This document shows positions 7,264 through 14,305 of a DNA stretch of 20,377 bases, one piece after another. The notes under the pieces are model-generated. The model was not told where the DNA came from and did not search any database. It saw only the letters and a program-made list of their open reading frames with translations. This stretch comes from Planctomycetota bacterium (GTDB taxonomy: Bacteria; Planctomycetota; Phycisphaerae; WQYP01): the NCBI GenBank assembly GCA_021852225.1, contig JAJZOA010000076.1, positions 1 through 20,377 of the forward strand, written 5' to 3'. The translations under genes and the position numbers were made by a program. Position 1 is the first letter of the stretch; every line of letters begins with the position of its first letter.

Positions 7264-7525
7264 GCCCGATTAAGATCCGCGTCAGGCGCTATGAATTGTC
7301 GCGCGGCGCAGCGGGTTAAGGTGTGCCCGCCTATATAACGATGCGCCTGGCTTGCGGAAATTTTTGGTCGGCGGCCAAATATGTTTGCGGCGGCGTTTGT
7401 GGGTAAGCCGCCCATGAATTTCCGCGCAACAGGTGTTGAAAACGGCAAGAATTTTTTTTATCAATTCACCGGACTCTGAACACCGTCAATTGCGGCGGAA
7501 TCCGTTTCAGAGCTAAGCGATAAAC

Positions 7526-7553
7526 GCCACCGGCGCGCACGGAAACCGATGGC
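7526..7553 (-). terminator. Weak intrinsic-terminator-like hairpin after the response regulator
   Basis: Immediately after the response-regulator stop codon, the minus strand reads GCCATCGG, a 12-base loop, then CCGGTGGC. This is an 8-bp stem with one G-U pair, followed by only a short T-rich stretch (GTTTATC). Its position at the end of the four-gene minus-strand set suits a terminator, but the tail is poor. Confidence 0.4.
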
Positions 7554-7558
7554 ATTTC

Positions 7559-8383
7559 TTATTTGTCCATGCCCACCTGAATGGCGTAACGCAGCAGTTC
7601 GTTGCTGCTGGCAAAATTCAACTTTTCCTTAATATGTTCGCGATGCGCTTCCACTGTTTTGGCGCTTAAATGCAGGATGCTGGCAATTTCCCGGACCGGT
7701 TTGCCCTGCCCGAGGAACCCGAATACCTCCAGTTCGCGGTCAGACAGCAATTCCAGTGAAGATTTCAACGGCTGGTTGCCGCCGCCCGCCAACTGCCGGA
7801 GCACGCGCCCGGCGATGGCATCGCTGACATAAATTTCGCCAGCCAGAATCCGGCGGATTGCCAGCAGAATTTTATCCGTGGCTTCCTGCTTTTGAATGTA
7901 GCCACGGGCACCGGCGCGCAATGCGCGTTCGGCATACATGGTTTCATCGTGCATGGAGAGCACAAGAATGGGCAGCTTTTCGTGCATTGACCGCAGATCT
8001 TTAATCAATTCCAATCCCGGTTTGCCATTTAACGATAAATCCACGACCGCGAGGTCGGGCTTGAAATTGGCCACCGCGTCCAGCGCGCCGTCGGCATCGG
8101 CGGCTTCGCCACAAACGCACAAATCGTCGGAACTTTCAATCAGCAGGCGAATACCCTGCCGTGCGATAGGGTGGTCATCCACAATAACAATGCGCGGCTT
8201 GGCTTTGCCGGACGGGGTGACCACAGTCGGTCGACCAGGTTTGGCCCGAAAGGTAATCGGTGGCAGATCCCGGCCCGCGGTTTTAGCGGTTGGATTCGGC
8301 ACCGCGGTGGCGGTTTTTTTTTCAGTTCGGTCTTTTGTCGCCGTGGTCCGGCGTGACCGGTCGGATTCACCTGTTTTTTTCAT
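7559..8383 (-). CDS. NarL/FixJ-family response regulator (REC-LuxR HTH)
   Basis: Transcription factor activated by phosphorylation from the adjoining kinase. The 274-residue protein has a basic, Thr/Lys/Pro-rich N-terminal extension of about 60 residues. A receiver domain follows (about 63-180) with acidic Asp69/Asp70, phospho-acceptor Asp115 (VVDLSLNG), Ser143 and Lys165. A LuxR-type helix-turn-helix is at 212-270 (LLSDRELEVFGFLGQG, REIASILHLSAKTVEAHREHIKEKL). The ATG overlaps the kinase stop as ATGA, indicating translational coupling, and AGGA lies about 9 bases upstream. The N-terminal extension is unusual for this family; either it is real or a start nearer residue 60 is used. Target genes are unknown. 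Confidence 0.93.
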   Translation of the reverse strand: MKKTGESDRSRRTTATKDRTEKKTATAVPNPTAKTAGRDLPPITFRAKPGRPTVVTPSGKAKPRIVIVDDHPIARQGIRLLIESSDDLCVCGEAADADGALDAVANFKPDLAVVDLSLNGKPGLELIKDLRSMHEKLPILVLSMHDETMYAERALRAGARGYIQKQEATDKILLAIRRILAGEIYVSDAIAGRVLRQLAGGGNQPLKSSLELLSDRELEVFGFLGQGKPVREIASILHLSAKTVEAHREHIKEKLNFASSNELLRYAIQVGMDK

Positions 8384-9843
8384 GGCATCTTTCCTTTTTC
8401 AACAGGCAGCTTCGGGACGGGAACTTCAGGCTGACTAAGCGAACAAATAACCGTGACCCCTCGCCCCGGAGTCGAACGGATTTCCAGCAACGCGCCGATC
8501 GCGCCAGCTCGATAATTCATAATATGCAGCCCCAGCCCGCGGCCGCGGACTTCAGGAAACCCCACACCGTCATCGCGGATGGTCAATCGTAAATTGCGCC
8601 CCATGGCTTTCAGGCTGATTTGAATATGCCGGGCCTTGCCATGGCGCACGGCATTATGGAGGGATTCCTGAACAATGCGGTACAAATGCGTGGCGTCGGA
8701 AAGCGATACGCCCGCAGGCAGCGGTTCACAGCGGGCGGAGCATTCGATGTTAAAAAGCGTTTGCGTGCGTTCCGCCAGGTCCTGAATGCTGGTGGGAAAC
8801 ACCTGACAATCGGCTACGGGCTGAAGACCGCGTGAAAGCTCGCGACTTTGGGCAATCCCATCGTTAATCAATTCAATCACGCGATTCATACGCGCCGAAA
8901 ACTCCGGTGATGTCCGCCCAAATTGTCCCCCCAGTGCCTTGGCGTGCAGCGCTGCGCCGGTAAGCAATTGGCCAAGACCGTCGTGCAAGTCCTGGCCGAT
9001 ACGCCGCTGTTCACGTTCGGAAATTTGCAGAATTTCATTTTCCATGCGTTTGCGTTCACTTATATCGCGGATAATGGCGGTAAAAAAGTGACGCTGGCCA
9101 TGCACCTGTTCCCCCACGGCAAGATACATCGGGAATGTCGAACCATCCTTGCGCCGTCCGACAACTTCACGACCTATTCCGATAATTTTGGCCCGTCCGG
9201 TGCGCAGATAATTCTGAAGGTACCGGTCATGTTCGCTATGGTATGGTTCGGGCATCAACATGCTGACGTTCCGACCGATGACTTCCGCCGGTTTAAACTG
9301 AAAAATGCGTTCCGCCGCGGGATTAAATGTATGAATGACGCCTCGCTGATCGGCCGTAATAATTGCATCCACAGCGGTTTCCACAATGGCTCGCACCTGC
9401 GATTCGCTGTGCCGGAGTGAATCCTGCAGGTGCCCGGCTGCCGTGACATCAAACCCCGTGAGAATAATGTGCCGGCGGCGGCCGGGCGGAGCGGCCGCGG
9501 CCACCACGGCCTCCATGGCCAGCCGCAGGCGGCGTCCGCCAATGGTCAGCGCAAGGTCCATTGGCAGGGACACACCCTTTTGTCGGTTTTTCTGTGCGAA
9601 TGTAAGGAGCCGCGCGCGGCGGCCGGGCGTTATAACAGGAATGCCCGCAAGCTGTCGTCGGGACGCGTCGGCGGGCAGAGCCAGCAGGTTCAGAAGTGTT
9701 TTGTTGGCAAAACAGGCGTTGCCACGGCTGTCGAGCACGAGCACCAGCAGGCCCGGTGAATCAATCACGGCGGCCGCCAGAAAGGCGTCCATCGGCATTC
9801 CGCGCCGTGGGCAGCCAGAGTTGTTTTTATGGTCTACCGACAT
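8380..9843 (-). CDS. PAS-domain sensor histidine kinase (HisKA_3/NarX-type) with FixL-like PAS
   Basis: Predicted soluble sensor kinase of 487 residues with no membrane segment. Domains in order: a divergent PAS-like region (about 28-135); a FixL-like PAS (about 147-265); HisKA_3 dimerisation domain with phospho-acceptor His287 in QDLHDGLGQ; and a HATPase with N-box Asn397 (ESLHNAVRHG), DDGVGFP (424-430) and GRGLGLHIM (434-442). In the second PAS, His205 (SEHDRYL) and Arg225 (IIGIGRE) are 20 residues apart. That equals the spacing of the haem-ligating His200 and distal Arg220 of Bradyrhizobium FixL, so haem-based gas sensing is plausible. The start at 9843, four bases after the oxidoreductase stop, is preferred to 9897, which would overlap it. 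It is coupled to the response regulator by an ATGA overlap. Confidence 0.93.
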   Translation of the reverse strand: MSVDHKNNSGCPRRGMPMDAFLAAAVIDSPGLLVLVLDSRGNACFANKTLLNLLALPADASRRQLAGIPVITPGRRARLLTFAQKNRQKGVSLPMDLALTIGGRRLRLAMEAVVAAAAPPGRRRHIILTGFDVTAAGHLQDSLRHSESQVRAIVETAVDAIITADQRGVIHTFNPAAERIFQFKPAEVIGRNVSMLMPEPYHSEHDRYLQNYLRTGRAKIIGIGREVVGRRKDGSTFPMYLAVGEQVHGQRHFFTAIIRDISERKRMENEILQISEREQRRIGQDLHDGLGQLLTGAALHAKALGGQFGRTSPEFSARMNRVIELINDGIAQSRELSRGLQPVADCQVFPTSIQDLAERTQTLFNIECSARCEPLPAGVSLSDATHLYRIVQESLHNAVRHGKARHIQISLKAMGRNLRLTIRDDGVGFPEVRGRGLGLHIMNYRAGAIGALLEIRSTPGRGVTVICSLSQPEVPVPKLPVEKGKMP

Positions 9844-9847
9844 ATGT

Positions 9848-10963
9848 TCAAATTTCCACCTCATGGCCGCAGGCTGCCGAACGGTACACACCGTCAATCA
9901 TTTCCTGAATCGCCAGGCCGGCTTCTCCGGATGCCATCAGGGGAACATCATAGAGACAGGCATCGACAAAATTGCGGAGTTTTGCGCTGATGAGTCCGGC
10001 AAAATCGCCATTGGGCAGAAAGGCGGGCGTAATGTTTACCATGGTACCGGCGGAATCGGTGTAAATGGTGGGCGGGTCCCATCCGCCGCCACCGCGCGTT
10101 CCCATGAACGAAAAGTTCCAGATATCCGCGGCAATATGCGCCGCAAAGGAAGCCTCTATCTGCATGACCGACCCGTTTTGGAACCGGACTTGTCCAATGG
10201 CCAGGTCCTCTACGTTATAGGTGGTGTGGTCCCAGTTGGGCCACATGCTGGCCACATTGCCCGGCTTATGACCAATATATGTCCATATATTTCCAGAAGC
10301 CGACACCGGTTTCGGTGAACCCATGACATAATGAGCCATTTCCATGACGTGAACACCCAGGTCGATCATCGGTCCGCCGCCCTGAAGTTCCTTTTGTCCA
10401 AAAACACCCCAGTTGGGAATGCCGCGACGTCGCAGAGCCTGGCATTTGACAAACATGACTTCGCCAAACTGTCCGCTATCCCGCGCGCGGGCCAGCATTT
10501 GGGTATTCGGATGGTGTCGGTACTGAAAGCCGACGGCCAGTTTCCGGCCGCTCGCTTTTGCGGCATCCAGCATCTGGCGGCATTCAATCGGGTTCATTGC
10601 CATGGGCTTTTCGGTAATGACATCGGCACCGGACTGAAGTGCCGCAATGGCAATCGGCGCATGCAGGGCGTTGGGTGTGCAAATGGACACCGCAGCCGGT
10701 TTAACGCGAGCCAGCATAGTCTGAAAATCTTCATAAAGATCTGTCACGCCGAATTTTTGCTTCATAATCTGCAGACGCCGTGGTTTGATATCCACACCGG
10801 CTACCAGTTCCACATCCGGCATGGCTTTTAGAGCTGGAATATGGAGTTCACTTATGCCTCCGCAGCCAATAATGGCGACCCTGAGTGTTTTCCGATTTTG
10901 GCGATCCGGTGAGGCTGGAATATCGCGTCCGAGCGACTCGGTTGAAACGCTTCTGTCGACCAT
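9848..10963 (-). CDS. Gfo/Idh/MocA-family NAD(P)-dependent oxidoreductase
   Basis: Predicted dehydrogenase acting on a sugar, inositol or sugar-derived substrate; the substrate cannot be read from the sequence. The 371-residue protein has a Rossmann fold with GCGGIS (33-38) after a roughly 27-residue N-terminal lead. It carries the EKPMA motif with the conserved Lys, and the C-terminal GFO_IDH_MocA domain signature GGGPMIDLGVHVMEMAHYVMG, which contains the conserved Asp and His. AGGGAG precedes the ATG at short spacing (4 bases after GGAG). The stop lies 4 bases before the histidine-kinase start, so the two are probably co-transcribed. Why a sugar oxidoreductase sits upstream of a two-component system is unclear. 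Confidence 0.92.
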   Translation of the reverse strand: MVDRSVSTESLGRDIPASPDRQNRKTLRVAIIGCGGISELHIPALKAMPDVELVAGVDIKPRRLQIMKQKFGVTDLYEDFQTMLARVKPAAVSICTPNALHAPIAIAALQSGADVITEKPMAMNPIECRQMLDAAKASGRKLAVGFQYRHHPNTQMLARARDSGQFGEVMFVKCQALRRRGIPNWGVFGQKELQGGGPMIDLGVHVMEMAHYVMGSPKPVSASGNIWTYIGHKPGNVASMWPNWDHTTYNVEDLAIGQVRFQNGSVMQIEASFAAHIAADIWNFSFMGTRGGGGWDPPTIYTDSAGTMVNITPAFLPNGDFAGLISAKLRNFVDACLYDVPLMASGEAGLAIQEMIDGVYRSAACGHEVEI

Positions 10964-11011
10964 ACGGCTCCCTGAACATCAAAAAGGCTTGAACATGAGC
11001 GCTGCCTGGAC

Positions 11012-12007
11012 TTAATGGGTCCGCACAATCTGAACATAATACGCATCGCCCCACACGCTGTCGTGTTTGCGCTTAATTCCGGGCACCAGCCGGCCGATCG
11101 CAATGACCCGCCGCCGGAACGCCAAGGCGCGCCGGCCACCACGATGTTTAAAGCCGCGCACGCTTACCACCTCGGCCAGATTATTGGTTCCCGTTTCAAT
11201 GCTGACGCTTACGCCATGATGTGCAATAAAACGCGCGGCCGTGCGGGCGTATTGCGGCTGGGTGGTCAGTATCACCAGATACCAATGGTCCGCCAGGCGG
11301 GGGACGTTCGCCGCAGGAACAATCTTTCCGACCCTGGCTTTTGGCCGCGGCGCCGGATTAGCGATGGGATTGGCGATTGGATTGGCGGGTACAATCTGAT
11401 AATTGGAAGAGGGCAAATTGTTCGCCGGAGATTGTGGTACAGCTGGAATAAGGGTGCTGCTATTGCCGCCGGGTTGAATCGATGCTGGTACATTTGCATT
11501 TGAATCGTTGAAGGAATTGCCCGTGGTACGATCGTCTGGTGCGGCGGACCGGCGTGTGGCCAGAATGATAAGCCCGGCAATCAGAAGAAATATGAAAAAG
11601 AACAATGCAAACAGCAGCCACGGGCGGAATTTGGCGACCAGTACATCCAGTAGAACCGGATTGTCCATGCCGGTGCGCCCCAGGGGCCGATTGGCGGTTG
11701 CCGGTGCCGGAGACTGATCGGGTACCGGGGCAGGAGCATGATACACCTGGCCCAGCGAAGGTTTGTCCGCGCCGCTTGTCGGCATCGGCGATCCGGATTG
11801 AGAGCCAGCGACCGGGCCAGTCGCGGTTGCTGGTGGATTGCCCGACTCAGTGGCGGCGTCACCGGTTGAGCCGCCTTGCGGATGGTTGTATTTATCCAGC
11901 CATGCCGGCATTTTCATACCGGAACCGGAATGCCGCCCGGATTTTGCACCGGATTTGTCAATCAATTCAAAGAGTGCCGCGGAACCTTTTTTTCGGTTCG
12001 TTGCCAT
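11012..12007 (-). CDS. Single-pass membrane protein with C-terminal SPOR-like domain
   Basis: A 331-residue protein of unknown function. A short N-terminal MATNRKKGSAALFELIDKS and a KMPAWLDKY motif are followed by a Pro/Ala/Ser/Gly-rich cytoplasmic linker. One transmembrane helix spans about 129-151 (PWLLFALFFFIFLLIAGLIIL). A low-complexity, probably periplasmic linker includes a short NPIANPIANPAP repeat. The C-terminal domain (about 240-329, WYLVILTTQPQYARTAARFIAHHGV) has the aromatic-strand plus A-RF-helix pattern seen in SPOR domains, which bind denuded peptidoglycan. The SPOR assignment is tentative. The ATG at 12007 is preferred to a GTG at 12046. It is the first gene of the minus-strand set, 48 bases before the oxidoreductase. 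Confidence 0.7.
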   Translation of the reverse strand: MATNRKKGSAALFELIDKSGAKSGRHSGSGMKMPAWLDKYNHPQGGSTGDAATESGNPPATATGPVAGSQSGSPMPTSGADKPSLGQVYHAPAPVPDQSPAPATANRPLGRTGMDNPVLLDVLVAKFRPWLLFALFFFIFLLIAGLIILATRRSAAPDDRTTGNSFNDSNANVPASIQPGGNSSTLIPAVPQSPANNLPSSNYQIVPANPIANPIANPAPRPKARVGKIVPAANVPRLADHWYLVILTTQPQYARTAARFIAHHGVSVSIETGTNNLAEVVSVRGFKHRGGRRALAFRRRVIAIGRLVPGIKRKHDSVWGDAYYVQIVRTH

Positions 12008-12072
12008 GTGCCACCCAACCTGTACCTGCTTCCGCCGGAGAAACACTCTGCGGTCCGTCAGGCTACAATGAT

Positions 12073-12101
12073 ACTGTATCCTAGCGTCCGCTGCTAAACA
12101 A
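12073..12101 (-). promoter_or_regulatory. Candidate promoter for the SPOR-like gene and downstream operon
   Basis: On the minus strand TTGTTT (12101-12096) and TACAGT (12078-12073) are 17 bases apart, with the -10 about 66 bases before the ATG. The -10 lies inside a small palindrome GATACTGTATC (12070-12080). Consensus match is moderate (3 of 6 and 4 of 6). No better candidate precedes the four-gene set. Confidence 0.35.
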
Positions 12102-12130
12102 CCGAAGACCAGGCGGCGGCGCCCAAACCA

Positions 12131-12200
12131 TGTGCATGGTGGGTGTAGAATGTGAATCTCAAGGAAATTGCATAATTTGCGGCAACGCTGGCCTGCAGCG
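12131..12200. repeat. Dispersed repeat, copy A (degenerate)
   Basis: Bases 12155-12179 match 13021-13045 at 23 of 25 positions, including the identical AATCTCAAG. Flanks also align loosely: a GTGCATG before and a GGC-rich segment with GCAGCG after. This suggests a diverged copy of a genome-dispersed element whose second copy is at 12990-13080. No target-site duplication or coding capacity is visible. Confidence 0.55.
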
Positions 12201-12989
12201 TGGGCGATCTATCGGCGCGTCACGCCGCTTTCCGCTGCTTCATTACCTGCTCGGTTTTGCCCCGCAGCCACAATCGGCGATCAACTTTTCAATTGCGATG
12301 GCTATCTGTTTCCCCACGATGAAAGCAGTGAGTTGAAAGTAGACCGCCAGAGGTGCCGCAAAGTGTCGGTGAAGGCTGCCCTTCGAACCTGTTCTTATGT
12401 GGTCAACTCTCCAGTCGCAACTTCCCGCACCGCGTTACTGCGGCAACGGCGGGGACATTCGCTTCCTCCAGCCAGAAAGGGGAGGGGCGTTATCTAATGG
12501 AACGGGCGCCTGCAACGCGGCATTATCTGCTTCATAAGCACCACCCGAACCATCCGTACCGCCAGTGCCAGTAGTACCGTTAGTACCAAAAGTCGTTATT
12601 CCTGCGGTTTGGGACACTTTCGGAGCTTTCGGTACCACAATGTCGGGGCTTATAACCGCCCGCATGTTCGCGGGTCGTCCACCGGTGGGGCCGAAACTTT
12701 TCCGGCGCAATCGGCGCGTGGATATAGCCGCCGCCGGGGACATTTTCACCGGTGCCTGATTTTCAACGACTGGCCGCGGGACCGCATTTGACCGAACTTT
12801 GGCAAATGGGGCCTGTCAGGAAAAAACAATTTCCGGCGCGTTTCCGATTTAATCAACTATAGGGGTTGCAAGCAGGAGGTAACGGGTCTGACGGGCAATT
12901 TTTATAGGGGTTGGCAAAATAATTAGCCACCGAGGCTTTATTGCGTGGTCGCAGTTCAACTTCGATAAGCTTGTTGGGGTGGGCGTGCC

Positions 12990-13080
12990 CAGTGCATGTG
13001 AAGGTTGAGTGTGGAAAGCAAATCTCAAGAAAATTGCACAATTTGAATTGCCGGCAGGCCGCCGACAGCGGTCCGCGATG
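12990..13080. repeat. Dispersed repeat, copy B (degenerate)
   Basis: Second copy of the element at 12131-12200, sharing the 25-base core (13021-13045) with two mismatches and similar flanks. It runs directly into the hairpin element at 13122-13165, so the mobile or repeated unit may be composite. The minus-strand translation here contains WGVGILPANRQDP, resembling the WGAGILPAS repeats at 14387-14611. This suggests a common repeat family in this genome. Confidence 0.55.
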
Positions 13081-13121
13081 GGGGCGAGCGTGCCGAATGT
13101 CGGGTCTTGCCGGTTGGCGGG

Positions 13122-13165
13122 CAAGATGCCCACGCCCCACAATGATCTGGGGGGCGGGCGTCTTG
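13122..13165. repeat. REP-like imperfect inverted repeat
   Basis: CAAGATGCCCACGCCCC (13122-13138) faces GGGGCGGGCGTCTTG (13151-13165) across about 12 bases, forming an imperfect GC-rich hairpin. The right arm closely matches the hairpin core repeated four times at 14387-14602 (GGGGGGCGGGCATCTTG). It therefore looks like an inverted pair of the same small palindromic element, comparable to REP/BIME elements. Confidence 0.6.
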
Positions 13166-14193
13166 GCATGCAGTAACCATGCCGGCACGGCTCCAGTCAC
13201 TCTACGACGGGCCTCCGAATCTTCCCCAACGGCGCAGCCCTCCCAGGAAAACGCCTGACCCGCTGGAAAAGCTGGCAGCCCCAATTGCTTTTTTTAGATG
13301 GAAATCAGCTCGCTAATTAGCGCGGGAGGCCGGAGAATGAACTGCGCAATTTCGGAGAAAAAGGTTGTCTGGCATTGGGTGACAAAATGGGGACGGCGGT
13401 CTTCCTTCTTTATGATTTCCTGGTGTTATCGTTCTTCAGCGAATGATGGTATGTGCTCCGGCGGCCTGGCCCGATGGAAGCGGTGTGACATCCAATACTT
13501 CATGGCAGGTGAGGCCGCCCGGTTGCATCGTCTGCGTGGCTTATGGCGATTGCCTGGCCAATAATCATGCGGAGATAAGAGGGGATAGAATGCGGATACT
13601 GTTATCCGCCTGATTTCGCTTCTTTCGGTAGCCGTAAACCTGTGAGAAATGAAAAATCGAACCGACCAAGACTGGCGAGCGTCCCTTTTTTTGCGTCCGC
13701 CAGCCTTTTTGACCTCACATTTCATCGTTACCGGAATAAGCAGTTTGTCTTTGCAATTTGGAAATCAGCCATTTAGTGCTATTCAGGGCGGCATATTGTT
13801 GTTGGAATCATTGGGGTTTTGCGTATTGACCCTTGTTTCCAGGGGCTTCCGGGTGCGGTATTTTCATTTTCTGCAGGCCTACGGCGTCCGAAAAAAAACT
13901 TTAAATATTGAGGCCGCGGAATTATAGGAGACCAGCCCCGGCGCAGCTCTCGCTGCTGCTTATGGCCGAGAATGTAAAACTTGTCAGCGCGGATCAAATC
14001 GCGGCGGGCGGGACAGCGGCCTGCCAGCCGGCAGACGGTGGAAAAGGGGTGGCTGCGGCGCGTTTGATTAGAATGGTTCGGTTGGCGAGGGCGGCTTAAT
14101 TATCTAATCCATACAACATGTGTTCTGGATTCCATTCGTTCCTGGGCGACAGCTTTAATTAATATGGAGGGTATCGTGTGATCTGCAGTATCG

Positions 14194-14211
14194 AAAATAT
14201 GGAAATATTTT
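14194..14211. repeat. AT-rich 7-bp inverted repeat ahead of cassette promoter
   Basis: AAAATAT, a 4-base centre (GGAA), then ATATTTT form a perfect dyad ending 10 bases before the TTGACA at 14222. It could be an operator or an AT-rich upstream element. It is a poor terminator because the stem is all A/T. Confidence 0.4.
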
Positions 14212-14221
14212 ATTTTTTGGG

Positions 14222-14254
14222 TTGACATTTACGGGGGGGGGGGTAAGATATACT
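14222..14254 (+). promoter_or_regulatory. Promoter-like region with an 11-G tract in the spacer
   Basis: A perfect TTGACA lies at 14222-14227. Candidate -10 boxes are TAAGAT (14244-14249, 16-base spacer), GATATA (14247-14252, 19) and TATACT (14249-14254, 21). The spacer contains an uninterrupted run of eleven G (14233-14243). Changes in G number would alter the -35/-10 distance, a recognised mechanism of promoter phase variation for homopolymeric tracts. The ATG of the first cassette gene is about 50 bases downstream. The sequence features are direct observations; promoter activity and slippage are inference. Confidence 0.5.
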
Positions 14255-14305
14255 TCAACTTGTCCGGTGGGCTGCGGGGTTGTATGCGGCTTGCGGACAG
14301 GCAGG

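Larger units (their letters stand above)
12102..14193. other. Gene-poor region with degenerate dispersed repeats
   Basis: About 2.1 kb without a convincing coding sequence. Short ORFs exist on both strands, but they lack Shine-Dalgarno sites, recognisable domains or consistent codon use. Visible contents are two related degenerate repeat copies (near 12131-12200 and 12990-13080), an imperfect hairpin of the GGGGCGGGC family (13122-13165), and a Gly/Thr-rich patch on the minus strand around 12540-12610 that could be a decayed low-complexity coding segment. From about 13800 the sequence becomes more AT-rich toward the cassette promoter. It reads like an accumulation site for repeats between two convergently unrelated transcription units. 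Confidence 0.6.

Noticed and set aside
7260..7464. Minus-strand ORFs of about 60 codons between the small ORF and the response regulator
   Set aside because: Short, no Shine-Dalgarno and no recognisable domain; treated as noncoding.
12435..12749. Minus-strand ORF (104 codons) with a Gly/Thr-rich stretch
   Set aside because: No Shine-Dalgarno, no domain, and it lies within a repeat-bearing region; at best a decayed fragment.
13298..13927. Two plus-strand ORFs of 88 and 92 codons (13298-13564 and 13649-13927)
   Set aside because: Weak or absent Shine-Dalgarno sites, composition unlike the neighbouring genes, and no recognisable features.
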